Shown here one piece after another: positions 25,321 to 34,604 of a stretch of 64,000 bases of DNA. Position numbers and translations under genes: made by a program. Under the pieces are notes generated by a model. The model saw only the letters and a list, made by a program, of their open reading frames with translations. It did no database searches and was not told the origin of the DNA. How positions within the stretch are numbered: the stretch's first letter is position 1; every line of letters starts with the position of its first letter. This stretch comes from JASHPR01 sp963808705 (lineage in GTDB: Bacteria > Actinomycetota > Actinomycetes > Streptosporangiales > Streptosporangiaceae), in contig CAWEHB010000016.1 in the NCBI GenBank assembly GCA_963808705.1, positions 1,043,735-1,107,734 of the forward strand, read 5' to 3'.

Positions 25321-26648
25321 GCCTGCGGCCAGGGCAGGAAGGCGTTCCACCGGTCCCGGTCGCAGATATCGATGCTGCGCTCAGCCGCGGCGCGGGCCGG
25401 CCCGACGTCCCCCGCGAGCAGCAACGATCGCGCCATGACCCCAGCCGACCAGGCCTCTTGGCGCCGGCTGCCCGCCGTGGCCGCGGTCCGCGCGGACTCC
25501 TCCAGAATCCGCACGGCGATGTCGTGACGACCCTGGTCCGCCTCGTTCATCCCGCGCATGGCCAGGACCCCGGCGGTCAGCGCCGGATCGGAAACGGTTT
25601 CGGCCCGCGCGGAGGCCTCGCGCAGCGCGCGGGCGGCCGACGCGTGCCGGCCGGCTTGCAGATCCACGAACGCGAGCTCCCGCAGGATGTCCGCGTGCAG
25701 GCTCTGGCTGCCGGCGGCGGCCGCCACCGTGACCGCGCGGTGCAGCACGACGGCCCCCTCGCCGTCGAAGCCGGTCACCGAGTGCACCAGCGCAGAACCG
25801 AGCGTCCGCAGGACATCCGCCTGCAGCAGCGGATCGCCCGCGCGCTCGGCCTCCTCGGCGGCTCGCCGCAAGGTCTCGATGCCGGCGTCGGCCGATCCCG
25901 CATCCAGCGCCGCTCGCCCGGCTCGCAACAGCGATCCCGCGACGACGCTGGCCCGCAGCCCGGCGCGCGGGGCGGTCGCCGGAGCCCGCGCGGCCGCCCG
26001 CAGCGCGGGCGACGCGACGAGCCCTTCCCTGGCCAGTGCGGCCTCGCACGACGCCAGGTGAACGGCCGCCCGGGCCGGATGCCCAGCCGCCACCAGGGCG
26101 CGCAGGAACAACTCTTGCGCGCCCTCGTCCAGCGGATCCTGGGCGGCGGCGCGCCCCGCCGTCTCGGCGGCCGCTTCGGCTTCTCCGGCGGTCAGCAGGC
26201 GCAGCGCCGCCTGGCGGAGTTCCTCCATCGACCAGGCTGAGCACCGCCCGCGGGCCAGGATCAGCCATACCTCGAAGGCCGGGCAGTTGCGCGGCTCCAC
26301 GCCGTCCAGCAACACGCCGCCGATGTCGGCGGCGGGCAGGGAACCGTCCCGTAGCGCCCAGACATCGATCCGCAGCGAATCAGGGGCCAGGCTCACCGGG
26401 TCACCGCGCAGCAGCTGCGGGTTCCCGCAACTGCGGCGCAGATCGGCCAGGCACCACCGCAGCGCCCCGAGCGGATCATCCGCCTCGCCGAACAGCTCCG
26501 CGGCCAGCTCGCCCCTGGTCAGCGGTCGCTCGGCCAGGGCCACCCGGGCCAGCAGCGCCCAGGATTTCTGCCCGCGCGGCGGCCGGTGCGGCTGCCCGTC
26601 TTCGCCCTCGATGCGCGGAGGTCCGAGCAGCCGCACCCGCAGGCTCAC
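25315..26648 (-). pseudogene. SARP/BTAD-type transcriptional regulator, C-terminal part lost
   Basis: About 444 residues remain. The N terminus is an OmpR-like DNA-binding domain (MSLRVRLLGPPRIEGEDGQ, LTRGELAAELFGEADDPLGALRWCLADLRR), followed by a bacterial transcriptional activation domain and helical TPR-like repeats (ASARAETVSDPALTAGVLAMRG). After SIDICDRDRWNAFLPWPQALRA the expected rest of the TPR region is absent; the frame instead runs into the antisense of the CMD-like gene down to 24732. Start GTG at 26648 lies 12 bases after the tautomerase stop. Function may be lost or altered. Confidence 0.72.
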
Positions 26649-26660
26649 CGGCCGCGGGGC

Positions 26661-26897
26661 TCAGCCCGCCCCGGCCGCGGCCGGCTGCCCCTGCAAGGCG
26701 TGCACATCGGCCGTGGTGAGGCCGTTGCCGGCGATGCCCCAGTCGCCACTGCGTACCTCCTCGACGAGAACCCAGGTGACCGGCCGGAGGTTCTCGCCTT
26801 CGATTTCGACCATCGTGTCGGTGATCTTGCGGATCATGTCCTGCTTCTGCTCCGGAGTGAACACTCCCTCGATTACCTTGACGCTGACCAACGGCAT
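26661..26897 (-). CDS. 4-oxalocrotonate tautomerase-family protein
   Basis: A 78-residue protein that begins Met-Pro (MPLVSVKVIEGVFTPEQ), so the catalytic N-terminal proline is present after methionine removal. The family moves double bonds in enol/keto acids; here the substrate is unknown. ATG at 26897 has AAGGAG upstream; the longer frame to 26942 is not needed. It is followed by the SARP-type gene, perhaps cotranscribed. Confidence 0.88.
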   Translation of the reverse strand: MPLVSVKVIEGVFTPEQKQDMIRKITDTMVEIEGENLRPVTWVLVEEVRSGDWGIAGNGLTTADVHALQGQPAAAGAG

Positions 26898-26969
26898 CTC
26901 AGTTCTCCTTCCGTGATGGATGCCCGGCAGCCAGATCGTCACCCGGAACCGTGTGAAGCCTCATGTGAT

Positions 26970-27018
26970 AAAAAAGCCCGCCGCCCCAAGAATCCTTCTC
27001 GCACGCGGCAACGGCGGC
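26970..27018 (-). terminator. Intrinsic terminator after the HNH gene
   Basis: Read leftwards, a stem of GCCGCC (27013-27018) and GGCGGC (26980-26985) is followed by GGGC and six T (26970-26975). The loop is long, but the T-run directly after GC-rich sequence is typical. Confidence 0.55.
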
Positions 27019-27024
27019 CCGCTG

Positions 27025-27537
27025 CTAGGCGGCGCTGGGCTCGGTCAGGTAGGCGGCCCATTGCGGATCGCCGTCGTGGGCGGCTCCGATCAGCCGCCAG
27101 TGCGCCCCGCGGGGCACCACGGGCACGCAGCGCAGGGTCCAGCCGAGTTCCTCGATCAGCCGGTCAGCCTTGCGGTGGTTGCAGCGCATGCAGGAGGCGA
27201 CGCAGTTCTCCCAGGCGTGGGTCCCGCCCCGGCTGCGCGGTATCACGTGATCGATGGTCTCGGCCTTGGTCCCGCAGTACGCGCACAGGTAGTTGTCCCG
27301 GCGCATCAGCGCCGCCCTGGTCAGGGGAACGCGGCTGCGGTGCGGCAGCCGGATGTAGCGGCGGAGCCTGATCACGGACGGGGTCGCGAGCACCACCGAG
27401 GTGGAGTGCAGCGCTGCGCCGTCGGCGTCGTGGTGGACGACTTCTGCCTTCTCGCCGAGCACCAGGCAGACGGCGCGGTGCAGCCCGACTGTGGTGAGCG
27501 GCTCATACGTGATGTTGAGCAGCAGTACCCGACGCAC
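27025..27537 (-). CDS. HNH endonuclease-family protein
   Basis: A 170-residue protein of the type found in nearly all actinomycetes: N-terminal VRRVLLLNITYEPL, then a zinc-binding HNH domain with CAYCG, the catalytic IDHVIPRSRGG and CMRCNHRKADR. Its role is unknown. GTG at 27537 is chosen because GGGAGG lies before it and the family starts there; the open frame upstream is antisense to the peptidase promoter. It is divergent from the oligopeptidase gene. Confidence 0.88.
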   Translation of the reverse strand: MRRVLLLNITYEPLTTVGLHRAVCLVLGEKAEVVHHDADGAALHSTSVVLATPSVIRLRRYIRLPHRSRVPLTRAALMRRDNYLCAYCGTKAETIDHVIPRSRGGTHAWENCVASCMRCNHRKADRLIEELGWTLRCVPVVPRGAHWRLIGAAHDGDPQWAAYLTEPSAA

Positions 27538-27709
27538 TCCCACCTCCCGGGCAGGTGCGCCGCGAATTGCCGGGGCACCCGTGACCAGTGTGATTGCCAG
27601 ATAGGCCGTCCGCCAACTCCCATAGCGTAGCCGCGCTGGGCGACCAGTGGGTGGAACGCGCCGCTCGGCGGCACACGAGGCCTCGGCGCCGGTCACGTAG
27701 AGTGCGCCC

Positions 27710-29824
27710 ATGACCGCATCCGGGTACCCGCCGGCGCGCCGCGAGGAGCTCGCCGAACGCATCCACGGCCGCCTGATCGCCGATCCCTACCGCTGGCTGG
27801 AGGACCCCGGCAGCGAGGAGACGAGGTCCTGGCTGGCCGCGCAGGACGAGTTGCTGGCCGAGCACATGGCGGCGCTGGGCGACCGGGCGGCGCTGGCCGC
27901 CCGGGTCACCGAGCTGCTCGGCGCGGGATCCGTGGGCGCGCCGGCCTGGCGGGGCGAGCGGCGGTTCTTCACCCGGCGCGCCGCGGACCAGGAGCACGCG
28001 GTGCTCTACACGGCCACGCCGGCGGAGGGCGAGCGGGTCCTGGTCGATCCGATGGCGATCGACGAGACCGGCACCACGACGCTCGATGACTGGCAGCCGG
28101 ACCACGACGGCCGGCTGCTCGCCTACCAGCTGTCCCGGGGCGGTGACGAAGAGTCGGTGCTGCGGGTCATGGACGTCGCCACCGGCGAGGACGTTGACGG
28201 TCCCATCGGCCGGTGCCGGTACACCGAGGTGGCCTGGCTGCCCGGGGGCAAGGCGTTCTACTACAGCCGCAGGCTCGCCCCGGATGAGGTTCCGGACGGC
28301 GAGGAGCAGTATCACCGGCGGGTCTACCTGCACCAGGTCGGCAGCCAGGCGCGGGACGACGTCATGATCTTCGGCGCCGGAATGGAGAAGACCACCTACT
28401 ACTCGGTCTCGGTCAGCAGGGACGGCCGCTGGCTGATCATCAGCGCCGCCGCGGGCACCGCGCCGCGCAACGACCTGTGGATCGCCGACCTGGCCGCGGC
28501 GCCGGAGTCAGCGCCCGAGCTCCGCGAGGTCCAGCGCGGCGTCGACGCGCGGACCGGCGCGCACGTGGCCAGGGACGGCCGGCTGTATCTCTGGACGGAC
28601 CGGGACGCGCCGCGGGGCAGGATCGCGGTGACCGGCCCCGGCGAGCCCGGCTACGCCCACTGGCGCGACCTGGTGCCGCAGGACCCGGAGGCGGTGCTGG
28701 ACGACTTCGCCATCCTGGACGGCCCGGAGCTGGACCGGCCGCTGCTGCTCGTCTCCTGGGTCCGGCACGCGATCAGCGAGATCAGCGTGCACGACCTGGC
28801 CACCGGGCGGCGGGCCGGCACCGTGCCGCTGCCCGGCCTGGGCACGATCGGCGGCCTCAGCGAACGGCCGGAAGGCGGCCACGAGGCCTGGTTCGGCTAC
28901 ACCGACAACACCACGCCGCCGCTGGTGCTGCACTACGACGCGCGCAGCGGCGCCGCGGCGACCTGGGACCGCTCGCCCGGCCAGGTCGAGGTGCCGGAGA
29001 TCTCGACCCGCCAGGTGGCGTACCCGTCCCGGGACGGCACCGTGGTCAGGATGCTGGTCATCTGCGGCGGTGACGGCCAGCCGGGCGTGACCGGGCCGGG
29101 CGGCCAGCCCCCGCGGCCGGCGATCCTGTACGGGTACGGCGGGTTCGGTATCAGCATGCGGCCGGGCTATGCCGCCTCGATCCTGGCCTGGGTCGAGCGC
29201 GGGGGCGTCTACGCGATCGCCGCGCTGCGCGGCGGCGGCGACGAGGGCGAGGACTGGCACCGGGCCGGCCAGCGCGCCGACAAGCAGAACGTTTTCGACG
29301 ACTTCCATGCCGCGGCCGAGAAGCTGATCGCCGACGGCTGGACCATGCGTGAGCAGCTGGCCATCTCCGGCGGCTCGAACGGCGGGCTGCTCGTCGGCGC
29401 CGCGATCACCCAGCGGCCCGACCTCTACGCGGCGGCGGTGTGCTCCGCTCCGCTGCTCGACATGGCTCGCTACGAGCGGTTCGGGCTCGGCGAGACCTGG
29501 AACGACGAGTACGGGACCGCCGCCGACCCCGAGCAGCTGGGCTGGCTGCTTTCCTACTCCCCCTATCATCACGTGCGCGACCGGACCAGCTACCCGCCCG
29601 TGCTGTTCACCGTCTTCGACGGCGACACCCGGGTGGACCCGCTGCACGCGCGCAAGATGTGCGCCGCGTTGCAGCACGCCACGTCGGCCCGGTGGCCGGA
29701 TCGCCCGATCCTGCTGCGCCGGGAGTCCGATGTCGGGCACGGAGCGCGGGCGGCCAGCCGCTCGGCGTCTCTGGCCGCCGACACCCTTGCCTTCCTCGGC
29801 TTCCACGTCGGCCTCAGCCGGTGA
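27710..29824 (+). CDS. Prolyl oligopeptidase family serine peptidase (S9A)
   Basis: A 704-residue cytoplasmic peptidase cutting short peptides after proline. The N-terminal DPYRWLEDPGSEET motif, the seven-bladed propeller (about 70-420) and the alpha/beta-hydrolase domain are all present. The catalytic serine is in SGGSNGGLLVGA near residue 556, the aspartate in FDGDTRVDP near 640 and the histidine in DVGHGA near 676. It has no signal peptide. The haemoglobin gene follows 16 bases later and may be cotranscribed. Confidence 0.93.
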   Translation: MTASGYPPARREELAERIHGRLIADPYRWLEDPGSEETRSWLAAQDELLAEHMAALGDRAALAARVTELLGAGSVGAPAWRGERRFFTRRAADQEHAVLYTATPAEGERVLVDPMAIDETGTTTLDDWQPDHDGRLLAYQLSRGGDEESVLRVMDVATGEDVDGPIGRCRYTEVAWLPGGKAFYYSRRLAPDEVPDGEEQYHRRVYLHQVGSQARDDVMIFGAGMEKTTYYSVSVSRDGRWLIISAAAGTAPRNDLWIADLAAAPESAPELREVQRGVDARTGAHVARDGRLYLWTDRDAPRGRIAVTGPGEPGYAHWRDLVPQDPEAVLDDFAILDGPELDRPLLLVSWVRHAISEISVHDLATGRRAGTVPLPGLGTIGGLSERPEGGHEAWFGYTDNTTPPLVLHYDARSGAAATWDRSPGQVEVPEISTRQVAYPSRDGTVVRMLVICGGDGQPGVTGPGGQPPRPAILYGYGGFGISMRPGYAASILAWVERGGVYAIAALRGGGDEGEDWHRAGQRADKQNVFDDFHAAAEKLIADGWTMREQLAISGGSNGGLLVGAAITQRPDLYAAAVCSAPLLDMARYERFGLGETWNDEYGTAADPEQLGWLLSYSPYHHVRDRTSYPPVLFTVFDGDTRVDPLHARKMCAALQHATSARWPDRPILLRRESDVGHGARAASRSASLAADTLAFLGFHVGLSR

Positions 29825-29840
29825 GTACCCTGGGTCCGCG

Positions 29841-30266
29841 ATGAACGAGACGACCGAACTGAGCTTCTACGAGGCCGTGGGCGGGGAGGAGACCTTTCGC
29901 CGCCTGGTGCACAGGTTCTACCAGGAGGTCGCGAAGGATCCCCTGCTCCGGCCGGTATACCCCAGCCGGGACCTCGGCCCGGCCGAGGAGCACCTGCGGC
30001 TGTTCCTGATCCAGTACTGGGGCGGGCCGGGCACCTACAGCGAGCGGCGGGGCCACCCGCGGCTGCGGATGCGGCACGCGCGCTTCGCGATCGGGGAAGC
30101 GGAACGCGACGCCTGGCTGCGGCACATGCGCACCGCGCTCGACGAGCTGGCGCTGGACGAGGCCCTGGACGCGCAGCTGTGGGATTACCTGGTCATGGCC
30201 GCGCGCAGCCTGGTCAACCAGGAGACCCGGACGTCAGGCCCGGACCTGGGCCTCACCCCGGCCTGA
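29841..30266 (+). CDS. glbO: Group II truncated haemoglobin (GlbO type)
   Basis: A 141-residue haem protein: SFYEAVGGEETFRRLVHRFY (helix B with its Tyr), VYPSRDLGPAEEHLRLFLIQYWGGPGTYSERRGHPRLRMRH (the group II region with the proximal His) and the G-helix tryptophan in ERDAWLRHM. Group II truncated globins bind oxygen and nitric oxide and are almost universal in actinomycetes. The ATG at 29841 starts the family N terminus. The stop lies in a 21-bp direct repeat. Confidence 0.93.
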   Translation: MNETTELSFYEAVGGEETFRRLVHRFYQEVAKDPLLRPVYPSRDLGPAEEHLRLFLIQYWGGPGTYSERRGHPRLRMRHARFAIGEAERDAWLRHMRTALDELALDEALDAQLWDYLVMAARSLVNQETRTSGPDLGLTPA

Positions 30267-30302
30267 CCGGGCAGGCGCACTCCGGCCTGACCGGGCAGGC
30301 GC
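30258..30302. repeat. 21-bp direct repeat with 24-bp period at the glbO stop
   Basis: CCGGCCTGACCGGGCAGGCG type sequence is present at 30258-30278 and again at 30282-30302. The first copy holds the TGA of glbO. It lies in the convergent gap with the ABC-F gene. Confidence 0.8.
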
Positions 30303-30323
30303 GGCGGGCGGGCCGGGCGGGAG

Positions 30324-31988
<1,665 letters not shown>

Positions 31989-32018
31989 GTCTTCAGGGTA
32001 CGGCCAGCCGTGGTCCAG

Positions 32019-32579
32019 TCAGAACGGAGCCGGGACGCTGTCCGTCTCCTGCGCCAGCGCGTCGATCGCGCTGTCGTCGAATATGTCCTCGTCGGCCGGG
32101 CTCTCGGCCCCGGCCACCGCGGCCAGCGCCGCCTCGTCGTCCGCCAGCGCATCGCCGCCGTCACCGGGCTGCCCCACGGCCGCGTGCTGCTCCGCGGTCT
32201 TGCCTGACGACGGCCAGACCCGCCGGAAGCCTGCCACGCCGCGGTTCAGGTCGGGGCCGAGCGCGTTAGCGTCCACGTCCACGGCGGTCCGGCGCTGCCC
32301 GTCCCGGCCGGTGAACGAGCGGACGTCCAGCCGCCCCCTGACCAGCACAGGGTCGCCCTTGCGCAGGCACGTGGACAGGTTCTCGGCGAGCTGGCGCCAG
32401 CAGATCACGGTCACGAACGACGTGTTGCCGTCGACCCACTCGCCGGTCGCTGAGTCCCGGCGGCGGGTGGTCCAGGACACCCGCATCGTCAGCTTCGGGA
32501 TCTGGTTCTCGCCGACCTTGAGGTAGTTGGGCTCGCTGGCCACGTAGCCGACCAGGCTCACATGAGCCTCATTGAACAT
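32019..32579 (-). CDS. ssb: Single-stranded DNA-binding protein
   Basis: A 186-residue SSB-type protein: an OB-fold (NEAHVSLVGYVASEPNY, LTMRVSWTTRRRD, SFVTVICWRQLAENL, KGDPVLVRGRLDVRSF) and an acidic C-terminal tail. The tail ends AQETDSVPAPF rather than the DDDIPF of the main SSB, so partner binding may differ; this is probably the second SSB paralogue common in actinomycetes. AGGAGG precedes the ATG at 32579. It lies 30 bases upstream of ettA and may be cotranscribed with it. Confidence 0.87.
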   Translation of the reverse strand: MFNEAHVSLVGYVASEPNYLKVGENQIPKLTMRVSWTTRRRDSATGEWVDGNTSFVTVICWRQLAENLSTCLRKGDPVLVRGRLDVRSFTGRDGQRRTAVDVDANALGPDLNRGVAGFRRVWPSSGKTAEQHAAVGQPGDGGDALADDEAALAAVAGAESPADEDIFDDSAIDALAQETDSVPAPF

Positions 32580-32753
32580 GGCGATCCTCCTGGGTTCCGC
32601 GGCGGCACCGCGCCGCCGGCTGCACACCAAGGTGGCCGGCCCGGCGGCCGGCGGACCCGGCCATGCGCGGGCCTGTGGACAGCCCTGCCGGGCGCTGCCC
32701 GCCTGTGGATGAACCGCCGGGACCGGGCGTACCACGGGATAGGATTCGCGCCG

Positions 32754-33725
32754 TCAGGCCGCGACCAGCTCCGACGGCTCGGCGATCACGTCCACCAGGG
32801 CCCCGTTGCGCATGACCGTGATCGCCAGCGGCTGCCCGATCGCCTCGCTGAACATCAGCCGCTGCAGGTCCTGTGCCTTCTGCACCGGCCGCCCGCCCGC
32901 GCTGATCAGCAGGTCCCCGGCCCGCAGGCCGGCACGGTCGGCCTCGCCCGCCACCACCTCGGCCACCCGCAGCCCGCTGCGCCGGCCGAACCGCTCCTGC
33001 AGCGCAGTGGGCAGCGGCGCGGGCACGCTGACGATCCCCAGGTACGCGCGGCGGACCCGGCCGTCCCGCATCAGCGCGGAGATGATCCGCCGGGTCGTGG
33101 CGTTCACCGGAACGGCCAGGCCGAGCCCGACGCCCGCGACCGCCGTGTTGATGCCGACCACGCGCGAGTGCGCGTCGGCGAGCGCGCCGCCCGAGTTACC
33201 CGGGTTGAGCGCGGCATCGGTCTGGATCACGTCCTCGACCAGTCGCGCGGCCGCCCCGCTGCGGGTCGGCAGGGACCGCCCGACCGCGCTCACCACGCCC
33301 GCGGTCACCGACCCGGCCAGGCCGAGCGGGCTGCCCACGGCCACCACGAGCTGGCCGACGACCAGCCGGTCCGCCTCGCCGAGCTCGGCGGGCGGGGGGG
33401 TAGGCCCGCCCGCCCGCACGACCGCGAGGTCGGAGAGCGGGTCGGAGCCGACCACGGTGAACGTGGCGCTCGTGCCGTCGGAGAACAGCGCGGTCCCGCC
33501 CTGAGCCCGCCCGACGACATGGGCATTGGTCAGCAGGAACCCGTCACCGGTGAAGACGACGGCCGAGCCGAGGCTCTCCCCGCCGCGCCCGCCGTCTCTT
33601 CCCCGCCCGCCGTCTCTTCCCCGCCCGCCCTGGGGCACCCGGAGGCTGGCCACCTTGGGCGTGAGCTCGGCGGCGACGCCGGAGACTGTCTTCGAGTAGG
33701 CATCGAGGTCCGATTCGGGTTCCAT
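32754..33725 (-). CDS. HtrA/Deg-like trypsin-fold protease without export signal
   Basis: A 323-residue protein with a chymotrypsin-like domain and one PDZ domain. The catalytic His is in LLTNAHVVG near residue 67, Asp in LSDLAVV near 97 and Ser in NPGNSGGALA near 177; PDZ follows from about 230 (EADRAGLRAGDLLISAGGRPV). No signal peptide or membrane anchor is visible; the N terminus MEPESDLDAYSK is hydrophilic, which is unusual for a Deg protease. A Gly/Arg minisatellite (RGRDGG) lies before the domain. AAGGAGG precedes the ATG at 33725. Confidence 0.88.
   Translation of the reverse strand: MEPESDLDAYSKTVSGVAAELTPKVASLRVPQGGRGRDGGRGRDGGRGGESLGSAVVFTGDGFLLTNAHVVGRAQGGTALFSDGTSATFTVVGSDPLSDLAVVRAGGPTPPPAELGEADRLVVGQLVVAVGSPLGLAGSVTAGVVSAVGRSLPTRSGAAARLVEDVIQTDAALNPGNSGGALADAHSRVVGINTAVAGVGLGLAVPVNATTRRIISALMRDGRVRRAYLGIVSVPAPLPTALQERFGRRSGLRVAEVVAGEADRAGLRAGDLLISAGGRPVQKAQDLQRLMFSEAIGQPLAITVMRNGALVDVIAEPSELVAA
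33587..33629. repeat. 18-bp tandem repeat in the HtrA-like gene
   Basis: Two full copies and part of a third of an 18-bp unit (33587-33604, 33605-33622 and following). In frame, it encodes repeats of GRGRDG. Confidence 0.85.
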
Positions 33726-33746
33726 ATGACCTCCTTGTTCTTCTTA

Positions 33747-33760
33747 ATTACAACATTACA
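33747..33760. promoter_or_regulatory. AT-rich direct-repeat motif (copy 2) in the HtrA-like/PepE promoter region
   Basis: ATTACAACATTACA contains two ATTACA words eight bases apart in the divergent promoter region. It may include a -10 element for the leftward gene or be a regulator site. It matches 23453-23466 at 13 of 14 positions. Confidence 0.45.
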
Positions 33761-33857
33761 CTTGAACGCAACGGCACGTCTTGACCGCTGGTCCGCTCGC
33801 TGGCCGCCGCCGCCACCGCGGCGGGAGGGACCGGGACGGGTTCGGTACATTCGGGGG

Positions 33858-34595
33858 ATGCCAGCCGACGGGCCCACGATCCTGGCGACCTCGGGCGGAC
33901 TGCGCCGGGGATCGCGCACCATGTTCGAGTTCGCCCCGCTGATCCAGCACGCGGTCGAGTTGTCCGGCGTCGTAGGGCGCGCCCCGCGGATCTGTCACAT
34001 CGGCACCGCGGGCGGGGACCAGCAGTGGTTCAACGCCCTGTTCACCGACGCGGGCGAGGCGGCCGGGATAACCGTGACGCACCTGAACCTGTTCCCGATG
34101 CCCAGCGCCGCGGATCCCGCGGCGCTGCTGCTCGGGCAGGACGTGGTCTGGGTCGGCGGCGGCAGCGTGGCGAACCTGCTGGCGCTGTGGCGGCTGCACG
34201 GGCTGGACCAGGTGCTCCGGAAGGTCTGGCAGGCCGGGGTGGTGCTGGCCGGCGTGTCGGCCGGGTCGGTGTGCTGGCACGCCGGCGGCACCACGGACTC
34301 GTTCGGCCCCGACCTGCGGCCGGTCACCGACGGGCTGGGCTTCGTGCCGTGCTCGGCAGGCGTTCACTATGACTCCGAGCCGCAGCGCCGGCCCCTGTTC
34401 CAGCGGCTAATCGGGTCCGGGACGCTGCCCGCCGGCTATGCGACCGACGACGGCGTCGGCATCGTCTACCGGGGAACCGAGTTCGTCGGGGCCGTCACCG
34501 AGGTCCGCGGCAAGGGAGCGTACCGCGTGGCCCGGGAGGGAAACGGGGCCACAGAAGAGCGGATCGAGCCGCGCGTGCTCCCCGGCGCCTCCTGA
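33858..34595 (+). CDS. Peptidase E (S51) family protein
   Basis: A 245-residue protein like dipeptidase E, which hydrolyses Asp-X dipeptides. The nucleophile serine is in LAGVSAGSVCW, the class I glutamine amidotransferase-like core is visible (ICHIGTAGGDQQW, VVWVGGGSVANLLALW) and the C-terminal DGVGIVYRG is present. It is probably a cytoplasmic Asp-dipeptidase or a cyanophycinase-like hydrolase. ATG at 33858 follows GGGGG. It converges with the GTPase gene after 9 bases. Confidence 0.85.
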   Translation: MPADGPTILATSGGLRRGSRTMFEFAPLIQHAVELSGVVGRAPRICHIGTAGGDQQWFNALFTDAGEAAGITVTHLNLFPMPSAADPAALLLGQDVVWVGGGSVANLLALWRLHGLDQVLRKVWQAGVVLAGVSAGSVCWHAGGTTDSFGPDLRPVTDGLGFVPCSAGVHYDSEPQRRPLFQRLIGSGTLPAGYATDDGVGIVYRGTEFVGAVTEVRGKGAYRVAREGNGATEERIEPRVLPGAS

Positions 34596-34604
34596 CCGCG
34601 CAGG

